From Cymodocea nodosa (Eukaryota; Streptophyta; Magnoliopsida; Alismatales; Cymodoceaceae): DNA of 64,000 bases. The notes under the pieces were generated by a model. The model was not told where the DNA came from, searched no databases, and was given only the letters and a program-made list of their open reading frames with translations. Where the stretch lies: assembly GCA_036874045.1 (NCBI GenBank), contig CM072344.1:12682501-12746500 (forward strand), written 5' to 3'. The translations under genes were made by a program, and so were the position numbers. Below are positions 32,844-43,737 of the stretch, in pieces (within the stretch, counting starts at the first letter, position 1; each line of letters opens with the position of its first letter).

Positions 32844-34197
32844 TCATTCAGCTACCCTCCCAAAGGAGGTATTAATTTCAATAATAGTTCTATTGATAGG
32901 ATTAGGTATTACTTGCTTTGGCAATCCTCTAGTAGGTTTAACTTCCATTGATTCTTTCTGTCTAGTGGGTATATTTCTATTTATATTTTGATTTTGAATT
33001 GCAACATTTCTAAATACAAGATCCAAATGATTATTTAATTGTTGGATTATCTTTTCTAATTTCTTTATTCTAGATCATTATTCAATTAAAGCTTCATAAC
33101 TTATATTTTTGTCATTTATAGTTTCTCCTCCCTAAAAATTATTGTTTCTCCAAGATAAATTCGGGTGATTTCTCCAATTAGGGTTATAAGAATTTCTAAA
33201 GTTATCTTTCTGGTTTTTAACATAAATAATATCTAAATCATTAATGTTTGCATTCTTTTCTGCTAGCTTTTGATTTAATGATAACTCTTCTATTTTCTTT
33301 GTTAATTCAGTTAATTTAACTTCAAGCATAGTGCTTGAATCTATTTCATGCATTTCCCTTCCCTTGGCAATATTCTTTTATCTGCAATAGCTTCAGCTGA
33401 ATTTTCCCACTATGTAGTTCTTTTTGCAAAGTTTTCTAAATATGTCCATGCTTCTTCACTACACAGTTTTAAAAATCCATTCTAACAAGTAGATTCTAAT
33501 AAAGATTTCATTGAAACATCTATGCCTTCATAAATTATATCTATTAATTGTGTTTTACTCATTGCATGATGTGGACATTGAGTCAGTAAATCTTTAAATC
33601 TTTCAAAATATTTCTAGAATGATTCTCCCTATTTTTGGGTACACATTAATATTTCTTTCTTCTTTTTAATCGTTTGATGTGTTGGATAATATTTTTCTAG
33701 AAAAACAAAGCAAAATTCAGTCCATGTAGAAATTGAATCAGGCGACAGAGTATATAACCATATCTTAGCTATGTCTTTTAAAGCAAAAGAGATATATCTA
33801 AGTTTAATAGCATCAATACTCATGTTCGGCATTTTCATCATTTGACAAACTTCGTTAAATTCTCTAAGGAAATAATAGGCATCCTCTCTTTCTAATCCAT
33901 GAAAATGTGGCAATTGACTAATATAATTAGATTTCAGTTCAAACCTATCTCCCTCAAAGTTTGGCAATCGAATACATGAAGGTTCATCAACTAATTCAGG
34001 ATACAGAATTTCCCCTAATGGTTTCTCTACTGGAGCATCCATATCTTCATTCTCTTTTAAAGAAAGGTTAGCTACACCCCTAAGGATTTCATTAAAGTCT
34101 AATTCAGAAAATACTTTTGTACGTCTCTGTGTTGAAGAATCCTATGTAGGTGTTCTTACTAATCTTTTAGTGCTAGGAGAACGAATCCATGTGCTCA
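32844..34197 (-). pseudogene. Separate capsid-type gag ORF of element F
   Basis: The start is at 34197 (MSTWIRSPSTKRLVRTPT) and a stop lies shortly after. 33629-34042 (137 residues) is the Ty3 capsid/Retrotrans_gag core ('LPNFEGDRFELKSNYI', 'LREFNEVCQMMKMPNMS', 'TWTEFCFVFLEKYYPTHQT'). The rest continues past a stop ('ERFKDLLTQCPHH'). 33132-33353 ends with 'SYNPNWRNHPNLSW', a hallmark of plant Tat/Athila gag. No zinc knuckle is present where it is expected before that motif. The ORF has its own TATA-like box (34376-34383) and palindromes upstream. It lies 3' of pol, an abnormal place for capsid. Confidence 0.8.
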
Positions 34198-34375
34198 TAA
34201 ACTCTTAACATAATGTAAACTAACAGAAGATTAATTACATACCAGTCTAAAGCTTTATACTCAGTAAATAGTTGTTGATGGATGAAGTTGAATTAGCTAC
34301 TTCTCTTTCTAGTTCCCCAATGAAGTTCCTTTTCTTTCAAAAGTGCTGGTAACTCGTAAATAACATTTTGTTCTA

Positions 34376-34383
34376 TATTTATA
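34376..34383 (-). promoter_or_regulatory. TATA-like box upstream of the capsid ORF
   Basis: ATTATAAATATAG on the - strand lies about 180 bases upstream of the ORF start and about 170 bases downstream of the palindrome array at 34555-34735. It suggests a dedicated promoter. Confidence 0.5.
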
Positions 34384-34554
34384 ATGCACGTCTATAAAGC
34401 AAATGGATCTCGTTGCAAGAACGTGTCTTGTAACGTGCAGTGCGGTTCCTATTTTTATGGGTACGTGTGTCACTTCTAATTTCAAATTTTAATAACTGCT
34501 AGATCTACGAAGTTTCGTTCGTGGCTAAAAGAATAACCATTTAGTTTAATCCAT

Positions 34555-34735
34555 GAACTAACCTCATTGAGTTATAGTTAACTCAACGGACAAGCTTGAA
34601 TTATTGTTGCTAACTCCACGGACTAACTTTGTCGAGTTATAGATAACTGAATGGAGTGACTTTATATTATATTATTGACCTCGTGGAGTTAAGGTTAACT
34701 CAACGAACTTACTTCGTTGAGTTAACACTTAGCAA
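34555..34735. repeat. Palindrome array upstream of the capsid ORF
   Basis: CATTGAGTTA facing TAACTCAACGG (34565-34590), AACTCCACGG with CGAGTTATAGATAACTGAA (34610-34655), and TCGTGGAGTTA facing TAACTCAACGA with TTCGTTGAGTTAAC (34681-34726). Same half-sites as in LTR F and LTR H. Confidence 0.8.
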
Positions 34736-35160
34736 CCTCTAAAAACTTACTTCTCGTATTAACTTATATATTTTTCTCTCCTATATTCTGTTAACTTAAA
34801 TAAAGTTAAATACATGTCATTAAACTCATTTGAATTTGAACATTATATAAATATTTAACTTACAGTTCATTTCATATTATGCAGAATTTATATTTTACTT
34901 TGCAGCATACAGATATTTCCAGCATTAACCAGTTATCTTGCATTTAATCTTGTCATTTATAAAATTTATAAATCTTTTAAACAGTTTTGCACATTGTTCA
35001 AATAGTTATATAATATTCAAGATAATTCATCCATTACATCATTCTCCAATACTAATGCAAAAACATCTGAAAAACATAGATTCATTTATATGAATAATTT
35101 ACATTACAATCAATCAAATATTTTTCATACAAATATATACAAGTAGACGAACAATACAAT

Positions 35161-36813
35161 TTAATCCTTTCTCCTAAGTTCATCTACTTCCTTCTCGAGT
35201 TTTTCTACTTGTTGCTCTAATTGGTTAATCTTTTCTACAGCTCCTGTAACTCCTCTAGAAGGTTCAGTAATCTCTACAGTAGCATAATTTCTGTACTCTT
35301 TCACTGAAATGGTTCTAGATCTTATCCTTTTGGATGCCCATTTAATGAAATCGATATAGTCCACCATTAGTAGTGGAATTAGATCTCCATAAAATAATTT
35401 CTTCTTCATTGTTCTCAGCTTGGAGATAAAAATTATAGACCAATTTATCTAAATTTTGTTCACAACTGCATATGTGGCCCATTTGACAAATTGACTCAAT
35501 TCTATATCATGGCCTTATCGTTGGTAGACATTCTTAATCAAAATGTTAGCTATCATGTGTGCTTTACCATTTAATTGCTTAAGTCTATTTAATAATGGCA
35601 CACCAGGATTGATAGCTAAACAATCATTTATGGTCTGTTCTGTCCACTCGACTACAGTTATGCTTTCTAGAATTTCTAGTCCTTCATTTTTCAATCCTAG
35701 AATGTTGTGGAGAAGCTCTAGTGTTATCTGTACATCAGCTTCCTCTACATTGAAAATTAATCCTCCTTCTCCTTCTCTTAAGTTTGCATAAAAGCAAGGC
35801 ACTAGATTTTCATATACTGCATGCCCTCTTTCTTGAGAAATAAATTGCAGTAGACCTTGGAACTCAAATAAATCTTTGATTTCTTGCATTCCGTCCCAAT
35901 TTACTAATCTACTGTAAATGATATCACAACCCCTTATCTCTTGGTATTTATTATAAGTTTCCTGACTCCAAAAGTGTACTTCATTTATAACTGTTGTTTC
36001 AATCGGGTCAGGAATGTGAATTTGTTGCTCTAGAGGGGTTTGTTCTTCAACTTCATCTTCCATATGCTAAACTTGAACTGACTGAAAATGCTCCAAAAAT
36101 TCCTGTATTTTTGCTTCTGCTTTTGTCTATGGTGGTGAGCCGATAGAACTCTCCACTCTATCTTAAATACTGTCCAAAATTTGCTAAAGAGTTCTTTGCT
36201 CTTCAATGGAATCTGTCGAGTCATCTCTTTTCATATGTAATTGTTCAACTTCTTGTTCATTTTCTTCTTTTTCTTCTTCCTCCTAACTACCAATCTGCAA
36301 TGTCACTGTTCTTTCTAATTTTATGGCAAATTGGGATGGAGTTACGGGCAAATCAACTTCTATCCTAATTTCTGTTTCTTTTGCTTGTACAGGCTGCAAA
36401 CTAGTTTTAGCCTGTTTTACTTATTCTCTTTGCTCTTACTACTGCTGCTCCTGCTCTTCTTCAGAATCGGATAGCAGGTTTACAAAAATCAGCTCTATAG
36501 GCCCTACTGATCTTGGTATTTCAGATTTAATCTCCTCTTGATATTCAGGCACTATCTCTTTTCCTTTGCTTCTTCTGATTAATTTTGCCTGATCTTCCTC
36601 TTCTTCTTCTAAGATTAAATCTAGAAAAATGGGCTCTACAAGCCTTTAAGCCACAGGTGCTGGCTCTTCCTGTTTAACTTTTTCTATAATTTCTAGTCTC
36701 GAAGGACCAGCTTCATCTCCTTTTGCAGTAGGTCTGGCAGTAGCTTCTTGATGCTGTTCCACTTTGATTTTATATTGGGCTTTCAACTTTTCTGCAGCCC
36801 TCTTTTTGCACTG
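35161..36813 (-). pseudogene. Env-position ORF of element F, C-terminal part
   Basis: 35515-36063 (182 residues) carries the domain shared with copia element C: 'IKDLFEFQGLLQFIS', 'LVPCFYANLREGEGG', 'LHNILGLKNEGLE', 'KAHMIANILIKNVYQR'. 35161-35409 is the C-terminal part ('KKLFYGDLIPLL' then a short coiled coil ending 'ELRRKD'). 36064-36813 is a broken acidic, Glu-rich region. The N-terminal part lies at 41403-41691, on the other side of element E. It resembles the family annotated as 'putative plant transposon protein'. The biochemical role is unknown. Confidence 0.7.
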
Positions 36814-36818
36814 TGCAT

Positions 36819-38352
36819 TGTTCAAGCTTTAATTTTGTCCATTTTTAATGAATTTCATAAGTAATTTTGCATGATATTATCTATCTTTGGTGGATAAATG
36901 ATATTAATTATGGGTAATATAAGTCTTGAAATATAGTGCAATATAGAAATTTAATTAACAAGTGCATCCCCCATTGGATATAATTTTACATGGAACACAT
37001 TGATTTATTTTGCATGTCCTATGTTGGCTAACGTCTCTTGGAGTTCAACTTCCATTAATTGTAGGTAACATACATATGGGAGGAGCTTAATGCAAAAGAC
37101 CAAAGAAGATGTAAAGAATCAAAAGTTGGTGGACTAAACTTTAAAGAAGAGGACATGCCAACACCTTATTGGTCCTCCTAGATCTATGGCATCTTATTGG
37201 CTTGGTGATAAAACCAAGGTGCAAAATCAAAGAGAGAGAAGACACAACAACATAAATACAAGGGGAGAGGAATTTCAGCCAACAACTTGGTGCTTCCAAT
37301 GAGAGAAAGAAGGAGGAGAAGAAGCTTGGAGGTGAGGCTTGTGCTTCCAAAGAGAGACCATCCATTCATGCTATTCACCATTCCAAGGGCTAAGGAGAAG
37401 ATGTCCAAGCTTGGAGGTGGAGTTGCTGCCAAGTTCCATTGAATTCAAAGCTCTAGAGAAGAAGATAAGAAGCTCCTAAGGTAGTGACAACTCTTAGAGT
37501 TTATTATTTTCTTGTATAGAAGGAAGAATTGATGAGAAATGGTGGTGAACATCTTAATTATATGTCTTCTTAGCTAGATAGAGTTCAATGAATGTATATG
37601 AATGTTTAATTCTTCTTTTCAACTTCTAATTTGCATCCTCTATTCACGTGTATTGTTGGGGCTATTGGTGAGGCTTTCACATGAGTGAATGACACTCACC
37701 AATGGTGGCTTGGCGCATTTGAGAAGGTGTGAATTGAAAGAAGAAGAAAATAAGTGTGGATGTTCATTTGAATGAAGAACCTATCACTTGTATCTAGTTG
37801 TTAATTTTAATTTCAATAGTTAATTGAGTTTGTTATATCTTATATTGATCACATTTTGTCCTAATCAATCTCCAAAAAGAATTTCTAATGCAAGTAGTAT
37901 AGTATAGTTTAGCTAGATTAGCAAATAGCATAGTTGCATGCATTTAGTATAAATTAGAATAGAGTAGTATAGTCTATTGAACCTTGTTGTTTTATTTTTC
38001 TTTCCTCAATATTGATGCATTGATATCACTTCTGAAATCACGTGGAACTTGTGTGCATGTTATAATTGAATGAGTTGATATATTTACAAGTAAAGAAATT
38101 GATTCACATCACCATTTTCCACTACACATTGCCTTGAAACTACATGATTTGTGAGCTTGTGTTAATTTTGATTATTCTACATTCATATGTCATTAATTTA
38201 CTGAAGTATACCTAAGATCTTGAAGAACAAGTTGAGTAATAGTTGATTAAGTCATAAACACAATCCTTGTGGAAGAATGACTTGTATTTGTCATGTACAC
38301 CAAAAGAACTATGCACTTGTAGTAAAGCTTGAGCTAAAAATATAGCTCAACA
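36819..38352 (+). mobile_element. 5' LTR of element E
   Basis: 1534 bp, starting TGTTCAAGC and ending GCTCAACA, inverted ends typical of LTRs. It is less AT-rich than its surroundings around 37080-37450 and lacks the palindromes seen in the other LTRs. A TATA-like 'CATAAATACAAGG' lies near 37250. Confidence 0.85.
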
Positions 38353-38358
38353 AGTTTT

Positions 38359-38376
38359 TGGCGCTGTTGCCGGGGA
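38359..38376 (+). other. Primer-binding site of element E
   Basis: TGGCGCTGTTGCCGGGGA is the standard site of plant Athila/Tat gypsy elements, six bases after the LTR end. Confidence 0.95.
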
Positions 38377-38499
38377 TTGGTAATTTGGCTTAGTTTATTT
38401 TTACCATATTTGAAGTTCTTAGTTGATTGTTTGACAAATTTTCATAAACATTTTTCTTGTGCTTAGTTGTGAATTTTATTGCTTAAATTTCTTGCAAGT

Positions 38500-39557
38500 A
38501 TGTCAAATTTTCATCATGATGATCCTTTTAAGTTTATAAATGATTTTTTTTCTGAAAGTGCTTGTTCTTATTGCCATGTAAAAGGTCATGATGAAAGCAT
38601 ATGTACCATCAAGTTATTTAATGTAAAAATTCAACTAGTAGAAGAAACAACTCATGTTAGTATGAATATGATGTCTTGCATGATGCTAGTGAATTTTCTT
38701 ACGATTTTGATATGCATAAATCTCATATTGATGAAAGAAATGATGTTTGTGATTGCTCTCATGTTAGTAGTAGTTCTATAGAAGAGTCCATGAGGAATAT
38801 AGAGAGAATCATAGAGTTAGGAGATAGCTATTATGTTGCCACTAAGCTCCTACAACAAAAAGAAGATATAATTGTCATAGATGATGAAGAAGACTCTAAT
38901 GTAGATGAAAATGTGAATTTAATCTTAAGATCTGGAAAAACCATAGAAAGAAACATATTAGAACATGAAAGTGAAGAAAAACAAAGTGAAGAAAACGTAG
39001 ATGAAAAGGAAGAAAATATGTTGACAAGAGATGAACATAAAGATGTAGAACTAGAACATGGAGTTGAACTTGAAAAATGTCTAATGGATGAAACTAATGA
39101 AGAATTAATTGAAGAAAACCCTGTTATAGACTTAGAAATGGATAAAAAGAAAGAAGAAACATCTAAAAATATGAACAACAAACCACCATTTCCTAGTCGA
39201 CTTGACAACAACAAAGAAAATCAAGAAAATGAAGCTATAAGAACCATATTTGAGAAAATCAATGTTAATATGCCTATGTTAGAATTAATTAGAAAAATTC
39301 CAGCATATGGGAGGGTGCTTAAAAACCTTTGTACCAAGCATAGGAAGCCAAGAAAAAAATTAAGTAAGCAAGTTTATTTAACCAAGTTAAGTAGTTCAAT
39401 GTTGCTTGATAGTTTAGCTAAAAAATTCAATGATCCTGGTGTTCCTCTAATAACTTGCTTAATAGGGAATGTTTTAATTGAAAAAGCATTATTAGATCTT
39501 GGTGCAAGAGTTAACGTGATGCCAAAACACTTATATGAACAATTGGGAATCACATGA
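38500..39557 (+). pseudogene. Zinc knuckle, linker and protease start of element E
   Basis: The first ATG after the primer-binding site (38500, MSNFHHDD) leads within 25 residues to a zinc knuckle, 'CSYCHVKGHDESIC' (C-C-H-C). No capsid precedes it. After a frame change near 38690, 38676-39557 (293 residues) has a strongly acidic stretch, 'LRSGKTIERN', and the protease site as 'DLGARVNVMP' (normally D-S/L-G-A-S). A TGA at 39555-39557 interrupts the frame that continues at 39612. Confidence 0.8.
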
Positions 39558-41402
39558 ATTAAGAAAACTAAAACACTAATTAAACTAGCTGATAGATCAT
39601 ATAGGAGTCCCATGGGTATTACAGAAGATGTCTTAATTCAAATTGAAGATTTTATATACCCAGCTGACTTTATCATTTTAGAAACCAATGCACCAACTTG
39701 TGAACCAAATGAATCTACTTTGATCCTAGGGAGACCATTCTTAGCAACTATTAATGCCCACATTAATTGCAAAAATGGTAAAATGTCAATCTCCTTTAAC
39801 AATAAGGTGATATTATTGAACATTTTTAAAAGAGATAGGACTATAAACCATCAAGTAGATGACAACATTAGTGTAAGCATTTCTGAATTATTTGAAGAAG
39901 TCGAAAATAGTAGTAATGAGGAAGAACTTAGTGCTAAAGTTTGCTTTCTAGACATTGAAGATAATCTAGAACACAAGGCATCTTTACAAGAGAATAGTGG
40001 TGAGCATGAAATGAATAATGACTTGATTTTAGAAGTTAAGGAAAGGAATAAATTAAAAGCACTCCCACAAAATCTAAAATATGCATTTATAGATAAGCAA
40101 AATGAATATCCTATTATAATTGGAGCAAACTTAACCCCAAACCAAGAAGAAAAATTAATGAAGATATTAAGTAAAAACAAGAGAGCTCTTGGTTGGCAAT
40201 TGAGTGATATTGTAGGAGTTAGTCCCACTATAGTTCAACATAGAATTATCCTAGAAGATGAGAACTATGCCTTTAGAGAACCTCAACGTAGATTAAATCC
40301 CCAAATGAGTGAGGTGGTAAAGAAGGAGATAGTTAAATGGCTTGACAATGGCATTATATACTCTATTAGTGATAGTAGGTGGGTAAGCCCTGTGCATGTA
40401 GTACCTAAGAAATCGGGCTTTACAGTAGTTGAAAATCAAGATCATGAGTTAGTGCCTACTAGAATAAAAACTAGTTGGAGTGTATGTATTGATTATCGTA
40501 AATTGAATTCAGCAACTCGTAAAGATCATTTCCTATTACCATTTGTTGATCAGATGCTAGAAAGGTTAGCTGGACATGAATTTTATTGTTTTTTTGATGG
40601 ATACTCTGGGTACAACCAAATACCCATAATCTCCAAGGATCAAGAAAAGACTACTTTTACTTGTCCAAGTAGAACCTATGCTTTTAGGCGTATGCCTTTC
40701 GGTTTATGTAATGCGCCTGCAACATTTCAAAGATGCATGGCAAGAATTTTTTATGATATGAATGAAAAAATTTTAGAAATTTTCATGGATGACTTTTCTG
40801 TTTTTGGCAAAAATTTTGATATTTGTTTACATCATTTAGATATGGTTTTGCAAAGATGTGTTGAAAAGAATTTTATTTTAAATTGGGAAAAGTGCCATTT
40901 CATGGTGAATGAAGGCATAATTCTTGGGCATGTGATATCTAATAGAGGGATTGAGGTGGATAAGGCAAAAATTGATGTTATATCTCATTTGCAGCCACCT
41001 AAATCCGTTAAGGAGGTTAGAAGCTTTCTAGGACATGCTGGTTTTTATCGTAGTTTTATTCATGATTTTAGCAAGATAGCAAGACCTATAACTAATTTAC
41101 TTGCAAAAGATTCTGAGTTTGTTTTTGATGAACATTGTCTTGCTGCCTTTAATCAACTTAAGCATGCATTAATATCTCCTCCTATAATTCATGCCCCATT
41201 ATGGGATTATCCTTTTGAAATTATGTGTGATGCCTCCAATTATGCAGTAGGTGCAGTACTTGGGAAAATAATTGATAAGAAACATCATGTCATATGCTAT
41301 GCTAGTAAAACTTTGAATGAAGCTCAAGTAAATTATACTACCATAGAAAAAGAATTTCTTGCTGTTGTTTTTGCTCTAGATAAATTTAGACCATATTTAG
41401 TT
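39558..41402 (+). CDS. Protease end, RT and partial RNase H of element E
   Basis: The open frame 39612-41444 stays in frame with the upstream piece. It contains the protease tail ('LILGRPFLATINAHINC'), RT boxes 'VSPVHVVPKKSG', '[16 protein letters not shown]', 'PFGLCNAPATFQRCM', the catalytic 'EIFMDDFSVFG' and 'VKEVRSFLGHAGFYR'. RNase H begins at 'MCDASNYAVGAVLG' and has 'YTTIEKEFLAVV', but ends at 'KFRPYLV', where element E stops. The last 14 codons of the open frame (after 41402) are foreign. Catalytic residues of RT are intact. Confidence 0.9.
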
Positions 41403-41691
41403 TGCATTGGATTAGTTCTAGGGCAACTTCATTATTTGGTCTGATTCTTCTCTCTCTACTTACAGCAACTTCCGTAACAACTTTGATTCTAGTTTCCATT
41501 ATCTGAGATATTTGTATACCCAAATCTACTAATACTTTCCTCCAATAGAAAAGGTCAGATTCTACCTTTTATAGCTCTTTTTCCCTCGTCATATTCTTGA
41601 TTTTCTACCTTGTGTGCCATTCCTTTGAATCTTTAAGAAATTCTGACGTGTCAATTGCATTTTCCCAGAACTCGGGTGTCATCTTCCTCAT
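41403..41691 (-). pseudogene. Env-position ORF of element F, N-terminal part
   Basis: ATG at 41691 (MRKMTPEFWENAID), with stops after about 28 codons and again at about 41575. The following frame ('LFYWRKVLVDLGIQ', 'VAVSREKRI') resembles the repeated coiled segment in the A and C env-position ORFs. It continues beyond element E at 36813. A frameshift is needed at the junction. Confidence 0.55.
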
Positions 41692-42010
41692 CGTGGAGTT
41701 ACACAACAGAACGGAATCACTTTGATCTCTACTATTCTAAGTTCTAAATGATTCTGTGGATAATACCCCCAAACCCTAAGTTTAGTATAAATAAGCCCTA
41801 AGTTTAGGTAGGTAATCGGGTCACTTCCCACGCAAAACTTTCGCTCTCTCATCCGTGGAATTACGGTTAACTCCATGGACTTAGTCCGTAGACTTAACTA
41901 CAGTACTCTATTGAGTTAGAGTTAACTCAATGAGGTAAATTCATTAACTTATCCTAGACTCAACATAGTAAGTTCATTGAGTTACATGTAACTCAATAGA
42001 CTTCCTATAA
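41690..42010. repeat. Palindrome array upstream of the env-position ORF of F
   Basis: CCGTGGAATTA facing TAACTCCATGG (41852-41878), CTATTGAGTTA facing TAACTCAATGAG (41907-41935), and TCATTGAGTTA facing TAACTCAATAGA (41973-42002). A weak TATA-like 'TTTATACTAAA' (- strand, about 41780) follows. The ORF starts at 41691. Confidence 0.8.
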
Positions 42011-42039
42011 AGTTATATCTAATAAAAAATGTATATAAT

Positions 42040-42380
42040 AATAATTTTTACTTCGGTCAAGACTGAAGAATTTCTAGTCTAGCTAATCTCACTTTTTCCA
42101 CACTTTAAAATTTTTCAGTCAAACCGTTATATTCCTCGGTTGAACCTAAATTACATTTTTTTTTCCCCCCGATTTTTTTTTTTTTTTTTTCCTATCGGTT
42201 GAACTAATACTATACTTCGGTAACACCAACATTAAACTAAATATAATATAAATATCTTTTTATATTTTTGTGTTTCAGTCAAACCGATGGATCCTATCGG
42301 TTAAACCGCAACAATTTTTTTCTTTTTAAAATATATTTCGATAAAACTGATAATTCCTTTCGATTTAACTGTGATTATAT
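42040..42380. repeat. Second palindrome family (CGGTT/AACCG) in element F
   Basis: At 42282-42302 AACCGAT faces ATCGGTT around a GGATCC-containing loop. Other pairs are CAAACCG with CGGTTGAAC (42120-42146), CTATCGGTTGAAC with TTCGGTAACA (42192-42225) and TTTCGATAAAAC with TTTCGATTTAAC (42337-42368). Poly-T/C runs at 42156-42192 separate them. The arm sequence is different but the architecture is the same as in the GTTA/TAAC arrays. Confidence 0.7.
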
Positions 42381-42418
42381 TTAAATAAGGTTTTTTTTTA
42401 TACTCAGAAAATTTCTTA

Positions 42419-43537
42419 CTAAGTGAAGCTCGAGTAATCCTCTACTCTTACTTCTTCTATAATTCCAAAGGAACTTTTTAGTATTTTTAAAATGGGCCTA
42501 AGTCTTTGTCCATTTACTTTAAATATATTCTGATTCTTAGGATTTTCAATTTCAATAACTCCATAGGGATAAATATTTTGAACTATGTAAGATCCTACCC
42601 ATCTAGATCTTAATTTTCCTAGATGGTTATGGAGTCTAGTCATGTAAAGATATACTTCTTGTCCTATTTCAAAGGTTTTTGGAATAATTTTCCTATCATG
42701 CCAGAACTTCATTTTCTCTTTTTCTCTTACAGTTTTTGAATAAGCTTCACTCCTAAATTCTTCTAATTCAATCAATTGTATTTTCCTATTTTCAACAGTT
42801 TGATTTAAATTAGTGTTCAGAGTTTTTAATGCCTAATAAGCTTTATGTTCAATTTCAATTGGTAAATAACAACTTTTTCCATATACTAGCCTAAAAGGTG
42901 ACATACCTAAGCTTGTCTTATAAGCAGTTCTGTAAGCCCAAAGTGCATCTATCAATCTATTAGCCCAATCTATTCTAGTAGGATTTACTACTTTTTCTAA
43001 GATTAACTTAATTTGTTTGTTTGCACTTTCTACTTGTCCACTAGTTTGCGGATGATATGATGTTGTAATTTTGTGATTTACTCCATATTTCTTCATTAAG
43101 GCTTCAAAACTTCTATTACAACAATGAGTTCCTCTATCACTGATAATGGCTTTAGGTATCCCAAATTTGGCAATTATATTGGTTCTTATAAATTGTATTA
43201 TCACTTTGTTGTCATTAGTTTTTATAGGAATAACTTCTATCCATTTAGATACATAATCCACCCCCAACAATATATAATTAAATTGATTAGACGTAGGAAA
43301 TGGACTCATAAAATCTATTCCCCACACATCAAAGATTTCAACCTCAACAATAGGATTAAGAGGCAGCATATTCCTCTTTGATATTCTTCCTATTTGTTGA
43401 CATTTTAAACAACTTAAGCAATATTTATGAGTATCTTTGAATAGTGTTGGCCAATAAAATCCACATTGCAGAATTTTAGCAGCAGTTTTCCCTGAACCAA
43501 AATGCCCTTCACATGCTTGGTCATGGTAGAAAGACAA
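42419..43537 (-). pseudogene. Integrase of element F
   Basis: 42833-43537 (234 residues) has the zinc-binding H-H-C-C ('[10 protein letters not shown]', '[11 protein letters not shown]') and the complete catalytic triad: 'VWGIDFM' (Asp), 'IISDRGTH' (Asp) and 'SGQVESANK' (Glu). A stop at 42833, at a conserved Trp position, separates the C-terminal part 42419-42775 ('FWHDRKI', 'GQEVYLY', 'KLRSRWVGSYIV'), which is the usual gypsy GPY-type module. No chromodomain is seen. Confidence 0.9.
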
Positions 43538-43737
43538 TATGCTCTGATATTCAGTTTCTGGAACACACCTCCTTAAAACTAGATCAAGACATTTCTTAAA
43601 TAAGTATGGGTCTTCCCAATAGTAATATTTTACTCTTGAAAAGAATAATTTCTTATCCTATCTATTCCAATCTTTAGGTGTTAAACCAGTAACTAAGTAA
43701 TTAACTATGTCTGCATACTATGGTATTGTATTGATGG

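Larger units (their letters stand above)
30900..36818 (-). mobile_element. Ty3/gypsy element F, left segment (post-pol genes)
   Basis: It holds, in - strand order, the rest of the env-position ORF, a capsid-type gag ORF, an F-box-type ORF and a terminal region. At 31037-31072 the - strand reads GAGGACAATG ... GGTATGGGGAGAGG. This is the conserved signature that follows the coding region and precedes the 3' LTR in plant Athila/Tat elements, so these ORFs probably all belong to F. No 3' LTR is recognisable left of it. The left boundary near 30.9 kb is approximate. Confidence 0.55.
36819..41402 (+). mobile_element. Truncated Ty3/gypsy (Athila/Tat-like) element E, flanked by a TGCAT duplication
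   Basis: 5' LTR 36819-38352, primer-binding site 38359-38376, a gag remnant with zinc knuckle, protease, RT and the first part of RNase H. The sequence then stops at 41402 with no integrase, polypurine tract or 3' LTR. TGCAT occurs immediately left (36814-36818) and right (41403-41407). The flanks join to restore the env-position ORF region of F. So a partial element was inserted as such, or lost its 3' end precisely. Confidence 0.85.

Noticed and set aside
37141..37432. Two overlapping - strand frames rich in Ser/Leu
   Set aside because: They lie inside LTR E, antisense to it, with low-complexity composition. No support as genes.
38831..39214. - strand Ser/Phe-rich frame of 127 codons
   Set aside because: Antisense of the acidic Glu/Lys-rich linker of element E, which produces such a shadow.
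41403..41444. Last 14 codons of the open pol frame of element E
   Set aside because: The frame runs across the insertion junction into element F. The residues do not match any RNase H.
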